Positions 16,025-23,974 of a DNA stretch of 64,000 nt are shown here, one piece after another (the stretch's first letter is position 1; each line of letters opens with the position of its first letter). Source of the DNA: DATJPR01 sp963843525 (GTDB lineage: Bacteria; Bacteroidota; Ignavibacteria; UBA10030; UBA6906); assembly GCA_963843525.1 (NCBI GenBank), contig CAWJKM010000002.1, positions 372,001 through 436,000 on the forward strand, in the 5' to 3' direction. Position numbers and translations under genes: made by a program. Under the pieces are notes generated by a model. It did no database searches and was not told where the DNA came from. It saw only the letters and a program-made list of their open reading frames with translations.

Positions 16025-17200
16025 CTACCGCACCTCGACGCGCACGAGCGTCATGTCATCCCGGGGTTCCTGATCAAGGGCAAATTTCCTGACCTTCTCA
16101 AAGAGGGAGGAGATTTGCGTCGTCGCATTCCGCCGTGTCTCCATCACATCAGACATGAAACGGTCCACGCCGTACTCCTCATCCCGGCGGTTCACGGTTT
16201 CGGTGATTCCATCTGTATAGATGATGTAGATATCTCCCGGGATAAGCGGCCGGTCCACCTCGATGAACTCGATGGACTGTTTTACCCCCAGGGGAAGTCC
16301 GGGGGTTCTCAGCACCTCGCATGCAGCATCTCCCGCACGGATGATCCCCGGATGACCCGCCGTCGTCATGTGGACCATCTTCGTCCCCGCATCAAAAAAC
16401 AGGCATGCCATACTCACAAACATATTCTTCTCCGTCAGGTCCGTCAACGTCCGGTTGAGTTTTCCGAGCAGGTGGGAGGGAGAATGGGCCTCCGTGAGAT
16501 GGGCATGCAGGGCGCTCTTCGTCATGACCGACACCATCCCGGCTCCTGTCCCGTGGCCGGTAACGTCCGCGACAATGACCACGATCGATTCGTCGGGAAG
16601 AGCAATCACATCGAAAAAATCCCCCGCCACTTCAGATGCGGTGACGGTCTTCCCGTCGACGGAACAGAGGCGCGATTGGAACGGAACGGTGGGGAGGAGG
16701 GATTGCTGGATGCGTTTTGCAATCGCGACCTCCGCCTGGAGGCGGAGGCGATGTTGCCCTTCCCGGTTGATGACAACGATGAAGAGCCAGTATCCGAGCG
16801 CAATGAAGGCGACCGCAGCCATGCTGATGTACGCCCGTTGCGCGCCCGATGCGGAGAGGTCGATCGACAAGGCGGATGGCCGTTCGATCGTTGCCCGGGA
16901 CGGGCCTGCAATGATCGTCTGGGCGACGGGAATGAGGGCTGTGCAGACAAGCAGTGTCAGGAGAGCCGCAATCAAGACTGCCGGTTTCCTGCCGAAGAGG
17001 ATAATTGACGCCGCAAACGATCCGCTGATGATCGTTTGCATGACGAAAAGCACCCACGTGCGGCCGTCGATGACAGGATCCGTCAGGGCCGTAAGAGGGC
17101 CGAGGACCGCAAACGTCATGAACACCGCCGCGGCAAGCCTGCGGCGTGCGGGCGCCTCCATCTCTTTCCAGAGATTGTAGGAAGAACGAAACGAGCGCAT
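16025..17200 (-). CDS. Membrane-bound SpoIIE/RsbU-type PP2C phosphatase
   Basis: A 391-residue predicted serine phosphatase. Several hydrophobic helices fill residues 20-145, and the SpoIIE domain follows: AKRIQQSLLP at about 170, a GDFFD metal site, VADVTGHGTGAGM, AGHPG, GLPLGV, YTDGITE and the final DDMTLV. Family members dephosphorylate anti-anti-sigma proteins in partner-switching control of sigma factors. The frame extends to 17302, but that would overlap the upstream glycosylase gene; the ATG at 17200 is supported by GGGAGAGG upstream. No anti-sigma kinase is adjacent. A second SpoIIE phosphatase lies at 35481. Confidence 0.88.
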   Translation of the reverse strand: MRSFRSSYNLWKEMEAPARRRLAAAVFMTFAVLGPLTALTDPVIDGRTWVLFVMQTIISGSFAASIILFGRKPAVLIAALLTLLVCTALIPVAQTIIAGPSRATIERPSALSIDLSASGAQRAYISMAAVAFIALGYWLFIVVINREGQHRLRLQAEVAIAKRIQQSLLPTVPFQSRLCSVDGKTVTASEVAGDFFDVIALPDESIVVIVADVTGHGTGAGMVSVMTKSALHAHLTEAHSPSHLLGKLNRTLTDLTEKNMFVSMACLFFDAGTKMVHMTTAGHPGIIRAGDAACEVLRTPGLPLGVKQSIEFIEVDRPLIPGDIYIIYTDGITETVNRRDEEYGVDRFMSDVMETRRNATTQISSLFEKVRKFALDQEPRDDMTLVRVEVR

Positions 17201-17235
17201 GGGATGATGCCTCTCCCGGAAAGCCGAGGGTGTTG

Positions 17236-18144
17236 TTACAAGCGAAATTTTCCGTCGTGCCAGTCCCGCGTCATCTCCAACCAGAACAGGAGGCCGCGCC
17301 ATTCACCGAATTCATCGTAGTGCCGTTCGATCACTTTGTCGGAGACCTTTCGTCCCCGCTTGTGAAGTTTTGAGAATTGTGCGCGAACCCACGAGTCGAG
17401 TGCGAGAGAATCGTGCCGGCCGAGCAAACGGAGCATATTCCCGACCGCATAGGGCCCCATGCCTTTGATCGAACCGATCTCCCGGGCAAGGTCGGGCGTC
17501 GGCATTGGAGTCGTGCGCCATTGTTCCACATCGAGCGTCCCGGACGCAACGCGGTCCGCCAGCTCCTTGATGTAGGGAGCACGATAACCGGTTTTGCAGA
17601 CCTCACGAAGTCGCCGTTCGCCGAGTGCAGCAATGTCGGCAGGCGCGGGAAAGGCGTAGTGCGTTTGGTCGTTGGTCCTGCCTGCCACGCGCACCATGTT
17701 CGTTACCATCAGGGTCGTCAGGGCCCACGTGCAATTTGTCGTGCAGAGGGTCTTGAGTGCATCTTCGAACACCGTGGGTGCCCGGAGCATTCGCCCGGAG
17801 CCTGAACGGGCGATCCAGCGGTACCGGGGATGCCGGCGGGCAACACGATAGAAGCTGGAGAGGTCGTAGTCGAATTCCAGGCAGGTCGACAACTGGCGCA
17901 GGATATCGTTGCGTGCAGAAGGGGAGAGTGTCCGCGTGGCCGAGGCTTCGACGGCAATGCCGCGTGCGCCCCTTTTCAGGACGCAATGCGCGATGGTCCC
18001 GTCGTTGGCGGAAACGGTACGTTCGAGAATCTTTCTGTCGGGGTCGAATGCAAAAGGGGGAAGAGAACACCACCCGTGGCTGAAAGCCGTCCTCCAGAAA
18101 TCAAAACCTGCAGGAGGCAGAAGGGTCAGGCGCGCAGCGGGCAT
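17236..18144 (-). CDS. HhH-GPD DNA glycosylase (AlkA/OGG superfamily)
   Basis: A 302-residue base-excision repair glycosylase. The helix-hairpin-helix segment SIKGMGPYAVGNML is at about 225-238, and the catalytic aspartate is D250 in LALDSWV. The lysine that gives bifunctional OGG/EndoIII enzymes lyase activity is not present in the HhH hairpin, so it is probably monofunctional; the substrate may be alkylated or oxidised purines. There is no C-terminal 4Fe-4S cysteine cluster. It is followed 35 bases later by the SpoIIE-phosphatase gene and preceded by rho at 52 bases, all on the minus strand. Confidence 0.85.
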   Translation of the reverse strand: MPAARLTLLPPAGFDFWRTAFSHGWCSLPPFAFDPDRKILERTVSANDGTIAHCVLKRGARGIAVEASATRTLSPSARNDILRQLSTCLEFDYDLSSFYRVARRHPRYRWIARSGSGRMLRAPTVFEDALKTLCTTNCTWALTTLMVTNMVRVAGRTNDQTHYAFPAPADIAALGERRLREVCKTGYRAPYIKELADRVASGTLDVEQWRTTPMPTPDLAREIGSIKGMGPYAVGNMLRLLGRHDSLALDSWVRAQFSKLHKRGRKVSDKVIERHYDEFGEWRGLLFWLEMTRDWHDGKFRL

Positions 18145-18196
18145 GGGATGTCAGCCGATGTTGATCAATGGCAAGAACGGGACTGTCGACAGCGTG

Positions 18197-19285
18197 CTAG
18201 AACTTCGCGAGCAACTGCGCGTTTGTCGGAAAGATCTCCGTCAATTTGAGCACGGACTGCAGGGCTTCCCGGGGATTCATTCGCGCGACCGACCTTCGCA
18301 GGTTCTGATGGAGCGCGGTATCGGGACCAAAAAGCAGTTCTTCTCGTCGAGTACCGGAGAGCGAGAGATTGATGGCGGGGAAGATGCGTTCTTCGGCCAG
18401 TTTCCGATCCAACACCAATTCCATATTCCCCGTTCCCTTGAATTCCTGAAAGATCAATTCGTCCATACGGGAATTGGTCTCCACCAAGGCAGTAGCGATG
18501 ATGGTTAACGACCCGCCGTCTTCGAGGTTTCGCGCGGCTCCGAAAATGCGCTTGGGTATTTCCAGGGCGCGCGCGTCCACGCCGCCGGAAAGGGTGCGAC
18601 CAGTGCCGCGTTGATGGATATTGAACGCTCTTCCCAGCCGGGTAAGGGAGTCGAGCAGGAGAACGACATCCCGTCCGCTTTCAACTTTTCGCTTGGCGTA
18701 TTCCAGGACGATCTGTGCCAGGCGGACCTGGTTTCCGCGTTCGGTGTCGCTTGAGCTTCCAAATACTTCGCCACGGACCGAGCGCTTCATCTCGGTCAAT
18801 TCTTCCGGGCGTTCGTCGACGAGGAGCATGATCAGGTCCACATCGGGATTGAACGTGCTCGCGGCGTGTGCAAGCTGTTGCAGAAGGATTGTTTTGCCCG
18901 CCTTGGGAGGGGAGACGATGAGGGCGCGCTGCCCCTTGCCGATCGGGCAAAAGAGCGCAATGAGACGTGTGGCGACGTTGCCCCCCGGTCCTTCCAGGCG
19001 TAAGGCCTGCGTGGGCGAGACCACTTCGTGTTGTCCGAACTCAATCACCTGCTTCCACGCTTCAGGGGCCATCCGGTTCACGCGTGTCACCGTGCGTACC
19101 TGCGGCCCTTTCCCCTTCCGTTCTTCCGCTTCTCCTTCGATGAACACTCCCTGGCGGAGATTGAACCTTTCGATAAACGGAGCGGGAAGGAAAGGATCGT
19201 CCGGCTTGCCGGCAAGCGCAAGTGAGAGGGTCCGGATATATCCGACCCGGGGACGGTCAATCTCCAGAATTCCCTGAAAAGTCAT
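18197..19285 (-). CDS. rho: Transcription termination factor Rho, short form without the N-terminal helix bundle
   Basis: A hexameric RNA-dependent ATPase that ends transcription. The 362-residue protein begins directly in the cold-shock-like RNA-binding domain (QGILEIDRPRVGYIR, RFNLRQG) and lacks the roughly 50-residue Rho-N bundle of E. coli Rho (419 residues). Walker A PPKAGKT is at 126-132; LVDERPEE, LLDSLTRLGRA, the Q/R-loop region TLSGGVDARAL and GTGNMEL are all conserved. The frame has no start further upstream that would add the missing domain. AAAGGTGA lies before the ATG. It could be the only Rho or a second paralogue. Confidence 0.93.
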   Translation of the reverse strand: MTFQGILEIDRPRVGYIRTLSLALAGKPDDPFLPAPFIERFNLRQGVFIEGEAEERKGKGPQVRTVTRVNRMAPEAWKQVIEFGQHEVVSPTQALRLEGPGGNVATRLIALFCPIGKGQRALIVSPPKAGKTILLQQLAHAASTFNPDVDLIMLLVDERPEELTEMKRSVRGEVFGSSSDTERGNQVRLAQIVLEYAKRKVESGRDVVLLLDSLTRLGRAFNIHQRGTGRTLSGGVDARALEIPKRIFGAARNLEDGGSLTIIATALVETNSRMDELIFQEFKGTGNMELVLDRKLAEERIFPAINLSLSGTRREELLFGPDTALHQNLRRSVARMNPREALQSVLKLTEIFPTNAQLLAKF

Positions 19286-19311
19286 TTCACCTTTGCGCGT
19301 TGTTCTCGGGG

Positions 19312-20256
19312 CTATCGAATCGACTTCACCTGTGCTTCAACCGGGGGCCTGGAGGATGAACGAACGGCACGAAATCCCATGCTTCCCATCGCCATGCGTT
19401 TCATCATCGGATGGATTTGACCGTTGTAGACAATCCGGTACGCATGGACCGAATCGGTTTCCGTGGAAGTCCACCAGTACACAATCATCGAGTGGGGGTT
19501 CCAGAGGGGAGTTTCCTTGTCCGGTGTCAGTGCGTAGGTGGCCTTCCGGAGCTGCGGGTTCCAGATCCCGCCGGCATTTCTCCCGTTCCTTGTCAGAGAA
19601 CGGACGGCCTCGTCAACGGTGGGGAGACGCCAGAGATCGAGAATGGAATCGGAGAGTCCGGTCCCGTCCTTCGTCAGCCGGCGGCACCGGTCACGTGCTT
19701 CGATCCAGGTCACTCCATGTTCAGCCCATCCCGGTCCGGCGGGAGCCCAGGAGAGAAGAACTCCATTCCCTTCGACGGAACGCTCTCCGCGGAATCCATC
19801 GTCGAATCTTCCAATTACAGTATAGGCAGGACGGGCGCCGAATACAAGGAGCACGACCAGGGGGAGGAAAATATTCAGGAGAATCATCCAGCGGCGGGGA
19901 ATTGGATCACTGGAATAATAAAACGCACCGAGGAGGACCATCGGGGTAAGAATGAAAAACCGGGCCGCGGGCGTGTTGACCACCAGGGTCACGACGGCGA
20001 CGCCGACAACGATATGGGCGATGCCTCCAATCCTGGGGAACGCGTGAGCAACGGCCGCCAGAATGAGAAACAGCAACATCGGACTCAAATACTGGATCAG
20101 CATCAGGCCGATGTTTCCCGTCAGGGTGTAGTCGTACCACCCCTCATGAAAGTTTTCGATGATTCCCCAGAACGCCCAGAAGGAAGTAATGACTGCGGAC
20201 ATTCCTGCCGCGATCCACCCCAATGCCCGCCGGCTTGCGAACATGCGAATCCGCAT
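19312..20256 (-). CDS. Membrane protein with C-terminal DUF1566 domain
   Basis: A 314-residue protein. The N-terminal part has about five membrane helices (residues 10-145), followed by an extracytoplasmic DUF1566-like domain with WIEARDRCRRLTKDG, LWRLPTVDEAV, YWWTSTETD and a final GFRAVR. DUF1566 is a Lcl/FGE-related fold found in surface and periplasmic proteins; no catalytic role can be assigned. The frame extends upstream to 20343, into the preceding peptidase gene; the ATG at 20256, with AGGGAG upstream, is preferred. It may be cotranscribed with the peptidase 22 bases upstream and rho 26 bases downstream. Confidence 0.72.
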   Translation of the reverse strand: MRIRMFASRRALGWIAAGMSAVITSFWAFWGIIENFHEGWYDYTLTGNIGLMLIQYLSPMLLFLILAAVAHAFPRIGGIAHIVVGVAVVTLVVNTPAARFFILTPMVLLGAFYYSSDPIPRRWMILLNIFLPLVVLLVFGARPAYTVIGRFDDGFRGERSVEGNGVLLSWAPAGPGWAEHGVTWIEARDRCRRLTKDGTGLSDSILDLWRLPTVDEAVRSLTRNGRNAGGIWNPQLRKATYALTPDKETPLWNPHSMIVYWWTSTETDSVHAYRIVYNGQIHPMMKRMAMGSMGFRAVRSSSRPPVEAQVKSIR

Positions 20257-20278
20257 GGGATAAGTACGTCTCTCCCTT

Positions 20279-21673
20279 CTATTCACCTCGGAACATCGGA
20301 TCCCAGGGCGGGAGGGTCTCGGCCTTCTGACCCAGTGAGGCAAGAATGTCGGCGGGAAGATATTTTTTGTTGATCACAACAACCTGCACATACCTGTCAA
20401 ACCAGTCATCGGTCATTGTGAGGAATCCCTTCTTCCCGGCCTTCTCTCCCCAGGAGTTCTCCACAAGCCACTTCTGCGGTTTTCCTCCGAGCGTATCGAC
20501 ACCGGTGAATACCATATTATGGTTCGGAATGCTCTGATACGTTTCGAAAAGTTCCTTCCGCGTCATCGAGAAATCCAATCCGTACAGGGAATTGAGATCG
20601 TACACGTTCGTTGCGAGAACGCCGTTCTCGGTGTTTGCCTCCTGGCCGACGTCGCACCCGAACCATACGGGTTCGTTATGCAGGATCGTTGTCAGCGCGA
20701 GATCCTTCGCTGTCTGAAGAGGGACGTTGATAAAAAACATCGTCGGCCTGTCTTCGACAGCCTTGTCCAGCTCGATTTCATATTTCTTCATGAACGGGAG
20801 CGTCGGGATCGAATACAGCGCGACATACTGATCGAGATTGATGCCGACGTATTCACGGTAGAATTCCTGCGGTGTGTATTCGCGCAGAGGACTCAACGAC
20901 TTATCTGTCTTTTCGTAGCGCCAGGAAAAATGCTCCGGCGGGAAGCCGAAATTGAGAGCGAGGATCTTGTAGACGTCTTTCAGCGCCTGCGTCCGGAGTT
21001 CCGCAATCTCCGCTGCACTCTTCGCCGCCCGGATCCGCAGACCATACTGCCGGAGACGGATGCCGAGAACGAGATTCACGTGGCTGGAATTTGAGGAGCT
21101 GAACGTTTCCGGCATCACTTCGTTGGGAACCACTCCGTACTTCTGGATCAACTCGATGAAGCCCAGCCAGTTTCCGCCGTCCTGCACCGGCGCCCGGAGC
21201 AGGAATTCGAGAACCCTGTCGGTCGTCGGATGATCCCTCAGCCGGATCATGGCTTCGAGGTAGACATTGGCCTTTTCCAGCTTGTCGAAGAAGAAGAGAT
21301 AGCTCTCCGAGAACTCGACATCGTTGATGCCGAGGCTTTTGCGGGCGGAGGGACGGAGGGTGTTCAGGCCCGAAAACATCCAGCACCGCCCGCTTGATTT
21401 CTGGTTCGTGATATTCTCGTCTTTGAGCCGGTTCGAGAAGTAGGTGTCGATGGCGTTGATGCGGTTTGGGTCAAGCGTGATTTTCCTGCCGTCCGTTTGA
21501 CTGAGGGCATTCCGCGACGCCCGAAAGGCGCTGTTGTCCGGGCAACTTGCGCGCAGTTCTTTGAGGAAGGAAGGGGAGATGCCCGTCTTCTCCTGGGCCG
21601 GCGAAGTGACGGCGACGCTCAAAGCGAACGCAAGGACAAGCGAAAACCTGAAACCCTGGATCTCCTTACCCAT
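20279..21673 (-). CDS. Exported C1B aminopeptidase (bleomycin hydrolase/PepC family)
   Basis: A 464-residue cysteine peptidase. A signal peptide covers residues 1-26. The catalytic Cys97 is in SSGRCWMFSGLN, the His in NHNMVFTGV and the Asn in VENSWG; QKSSGRCW supplies the oxyanion Gln. C1B enzymes are usually cytoplasmic hexameric aminopeptidases; exported versions are typical of Bacteroidota, where they degrade peptides in the periplasm. GAAGGAA lies before the ATG. A cluster of same-strand genes follows with short gaps. Confidence 0.9.
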   Translation of the reverse strand: MGKEIQGFRFSLVLAFALSVAVTSPAQEKTGISPSFLKELRASCPDNSAFRASRNALSQTDGRKITLDPNRINAIDTYFSNRLKDENITNQKSSGRCWMFSGLNTLRPSARKSLGINDVEFSESYLFFFDKLEKANVYLEAMIRLRDHPTTDRVLEFLLRAPVQDGGNWLGFIELIQKYGVVPNEVMPETFSSSNSSHVNLVLGIRLRQYGLRIRAAKSAAEIAELRTQALKDVYKILALNFGFPPEHFSWRYEKTDKSLSPLREYTPQEFYREYVGINLDQYVALYSIPTLPFMKKYEIELDKAVEDRPTMFFINVPLQTAKDLALTTILHNEPVWFGCDVGQEANTENGVLATNVYDLNSLYGLDFSMTRKELFETYQSIPNHNMVFTGVDTLGGKPQKWLVENSWGEKAGKKGFLTMTDDWFDRYVQVVVINKKYLPADILASLGQKAETLPPWDPMFRGE

Positions 21674-21752
21674 ATTCCTTCTCCATTCGTGATTGGCTAT
21701 GTGCAGGAGCCGGAACGGTGGCCGAAAAAGTCCCCGGGGGTCTCCTGTCTTC

Positions 21753-22253
21753 CTACGCGGGTGCTTTCATTCCCATCGCCGCCCATTCTTCCTTCGACGG
21801 GCCGTACATCCCGGGCACGCGCAGTCCTGCCTGACGCATGAGGACCGTGATTTGCGCGCGGTGGTGGATCTGATGGAATACCAGCGCTTCGAGGGTGATT
21901 CCTCTCTTCCATTGTTCACCGTACATGTCATCTTCCTTGGCGAGCGAAGCGTCCGTCCACTTTGTCTTTACTTCGTTGAGAAGCATTTCAGCGGCTCTAT
22001 TGTAAGCATCAAAAATCGCTTTTGCCGCAGACGGAGGGGAATCCGAATCGCCCGGCTCGCTGATCGTCAGACCGGTCCGGTTCATCATCTCGGAGATGGT
22101 GGTGACAATATGCCAGGCAAGAATCCCGATGGTTCTTCCGCCGGGAACAACCGCCTGGGCAAGGCTCCTGTCGTTCAAATGTTTGAGGACCTTTTGCGTC
22201 TGCTCGAATTCCTTCGACCAGACATAGACAAAATCGTTGATGGTGGTAAACAT
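21753..22253 (-). CDS. DinB-family protein
   Basis: A 166-residue four-helix-bundle protein of the DinB/YfiT superfamily. The metal-binding histidines fit the family: one in ILAWHIVTTI (about H48) and two in FHQIHH near residues 130-135. Family members are metal-dependent thiol transferases or have unknown roles and are often stress-linked. AAGGAG lies before the ATG. The gene runs the same way as its neighbours, with 28 bases to the RsbRD-like gene upstream. Confidence 0.8.
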   Translation of the reverse strand: MFTTINDFVYVWSKEFEQTQKVLKHLNDRSLAQAVVPGGRTIGILAWHIVTTISEMMNRTGLTISEPGDSDSPPSAAKAIFDAYNRAAEMLLNEVKTKWTDASLAKEDDMYGEQWKRGITLEALVFHQIHHRAQITVLMRQAGLRVPGMYGPSKEEWAAMGMKAPA

Positions 22254-22281
22254 AGGATGTGCTCCTTGAAGGGTCGCGCGA

Positions 22282-22761
22282 TCAGGATTTGATCACGGTA
22301 TCGAATCCGCCTTCCGTACCGCTGAAGAGGGACTGGAGATTGAACGACGTGGTTTTGTTTTTCAAAGCGAGACTGACATACTTCCGGGCAAGTGCATCTT
22401 TTCCGGCACCGAGGATCGTGCTGATGAGGCCGAGCGCCTCGGCGTATTCCGGGGGCCGCAGTTCGCGCAGGATATGCTCCCAGATCGACTCTTCCAGAAC
22501 GTTAAATGCCGTCTGGACCTCCCAGAGATCGTATCCTGCGCCGAAGCGCTCGACAGCGATGGATTCAGCGTGCGCCACCATGGGCGCGAGGTTGCGATCC
22601 TTGATCCCCCGGACAATCAGCGTGAAGAGAGCTTTCAGCCGCTGGTGCACATGCTCGGTTCCCGCCTGGTCGTAGTGGCGCGCATGAACTTTCTGCATGG
22701 AACCCATCGCAGATTCGAGGATGGTGTGGCTCTGGTTTTGAAGAAGCTCGTGGAGATTCAT
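22282..22761 (-). CDS. RsbRD_N-like helical protein
   Basis: A 159-residue all-helical protein. Its layout (an N-terminal helix, LKALFTLIVRGI, a central VERFGAGYDLWEVQTAFNVLEESIWEHIL, then a C-terminal helix) resembles the RsbR N-terminal non-haem globin-like domain found in stressosome and partner-switching proteins, though no STAS or kinase domain follows. The assignment is tentative. It may be a stand-alone sensor module; two SpoIIE-type phosphatases occur elsewhere in the window. No strong Shine-Dalgarno is visible. Confidence 0.5.
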   Translation of the reverse strand: MNLHELLQNQSHTILESAMGSMQKVHARHYDQAGTEHVHQRLKALFTLIVRGIKDRNLAPMVAHAESIAVERFGAGYDLWEVQTAFNVLEESIWEHILRELRPPEYAEALGLISTILGAGKDALARKYVSLALKNKTTSFNLQSLFSGTEGGFDTVIKS

Positions 22762-22837
22762 TCGATTTTCGTGTCAACGTGGTGGGATGTTCAGTTCTGA
22801 GTTTGCGTATTCAATGTACGGGAGATTCATGCGAGGG

Positions 22838-23686
22838 TCAATTCCCTTCTTTCCAATCGATAAACAGCTTACGCGTGGCCGGTTGACAGCGGGGGCAGAA
22901 GTACACATCATAGCCGCGCACCCCTTCCCGACGGATCTTGGTGCCGCACCGGGGACAGGGTTCTCCGTGACGGTTCCGGACACGCATATGGTCGCGCACT
23001 TTGATGTGGATCGGCTGGCCGGCATCGCGGACTTTCCCGGCCCCCCAGGCCATTACCCGGCCTATTGCCGCGAACAAGTTTTCGACCTCTGCAGGGCTCA
23101 ATCGGGCGACGATCGTCTTCGGGTGAATGCCGGCTTCGAAGAGAATCTCATCTGCATACGCATTCCCGATGCTGCTGAGGATCGCGTGATCGTTGATCAT
23201 GACCCGCACCTGTTTGCGCCGATGATGTTCGACAAGGGATGTAAACGCTTCAAGCTTAAATCCTGGACTGAGGATGTCGATCCCCTGGCTTGCATACGAA
23301 GGTATCGCGGTGAAATCACCGGTTGCGACCAGATAGACCTTTGCCATCTGTTGATCATCACACAGGTGGAGAGCATCTCCCCCGGAAAAGTGGAGCGACG
23401 CACAAAGATATCCCGGAGTCTTTTCCCTGAGTTGCTGATGGTGCAGTCGGCCTGAGAGCATAAGATTGATGATGACGTCGACGTCGGGGGGAAACGAGAA
23501 ACGGAGGAACGGTCCATGAATTTCCACGGCGGCCAGTGTCCGGCCACGGAGAGCATCCGACGGTGTCTTCTGCAATGTATTGCGCAGGACTACCGGCCGA
23601 CGGACGGAGACTTCCCTGACGTTGGATCCGACCGCCGATCGGTCAAGGTAGTCTTTGATGTAGAGGAGATCGGGTAGCTCGGGCAT
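22838..23686 (-). CDS. Fpg/Nei-family DNA glycosylase, divergent
   Basis: A 282-residue base-excision repair protein. After Met removal it would begin PELPD, giving the catalytic Pro and Glu of the family; the frame extends upstream, but this start is diagnostic. The helix-two-turn-helix part (SSIGNAYADEILFEAGIHP) and the C-terminal zinc finger with CPRC and CPRC pairs are intact. The wing lysine equivalent to Fpg Lys57/Nei Lys53 appears to be Pro (HGPFLRF), and the zinc-finger arginine is shifted, so substrate range may differ from classical MutM. I therefore do not assign mutM or nei. Confidence 0.85.
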   Translation of the reverse strand: MPELPDLLYIKDYLDRSAVGSNVREVSVRRPVVLRNTLQKTPSDALRGRTLAAVEIHGPFLRFSFPPDVDVIINLMLSGRLHHQQLREKTPGYLCASLHFSGGDALHLCDDQQMAKVYLVATGDFTAIPSYASQGIDILSPGFKLEAFTSLVEHHRRKQVRVMINDHAILSSIGNAYADEILFEAGIHPKTIVARLSPAEVENLFAAIGRVMAWGAGKVRDAGQPIHIKVRDHMRVRNRHGEPCPRCGTKIRREGVRGYDVYFCPRCQPATRKLFIDWKEGN

Positions 23687-23773
23687 GAGGGTTTTGGCTT
23701 CGCCTGATTGAAATATCCGGAAAACCGGGTACAATTGCACGACGGAGCTGCACTGTTCTCAGGGTGTTGCCGT

Positions 23774-23802
23774 TTGGAAAAGAAGCCCGAGCCTCTTATA
23801 TT
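23774..23802 (+). promoter_or_regulatory. Promoter of the thiamine operon
   Basis: TTGGAA, 17 bases, TATATT. The predicted transcription start is about 23809, directly before the first pairing element of the TPP riboswitch. Confidence 0.7.
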
Positions 23803-23810
23803 ATCTCAGT

Positions 23811-23901
23811 TTCCGTTAGGGGTGTCCCGAATCGACAATCTCGGGACTGAGATTACACCCTGGAACCTGATCTGGGTCATACCAGCGTAGGGAAAACGGA
23901 A
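23811..23901 (+). ncRNA. TPP riboswitch (THI element)
   Basis: Senses thiamine pyrophosphate. The P1 stem is perfect: TTCCGTT (23811-23817) with AACGGAA (23895-23901). Conserved core elements appear in order: GGGGTG, ACTGAGATTACACCC, TGGAACCTGATCTGGGTCAT and ACCAGCGTAGGGAAA. It lies at the start of the transcript for a TonB receptor, thiamine pyrophosphokinase and an SSF symporter. The downstream terminator and competing helix indicate control by transcription attenuation, shutting the operon off when TPP is abundant. Confidence 0.97.
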
Positions 23902-23921
23902 GAGGACCTTCGTTCGGTGAT

Positions 23922-23965
23922 TCTTCCTTTCCGCGCGGCATGATACCCGACGCGGATATTTTTTT
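23922..23965 (+). terminator. Riboswitch-controlled terminator with overlapping antiterminator
   Basis: Terminator: TCCGCG (23930-23935) pairs with CGCGGA (23951-23956), followed by TATTTTTTT. Antiterminator: GGAAA and GGAAGA in 23891-23904, which include the 3' side of riboswitch P1, can pair with TCTTCC and TTTCC at 23922-23932, overlapping the terminator's 5' arm. TPP binding, by holding P1, would free the terminator. Confidence 0.85.
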
Positions 23966-23974
23966 GGAGGAATC

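Noticed and set aside
15974..17008. Long plus-strand frames over the SpoIIE-phosphatase gene
   Set aside because: They are antisense shadows; the minus strand has all PP2C motifs.
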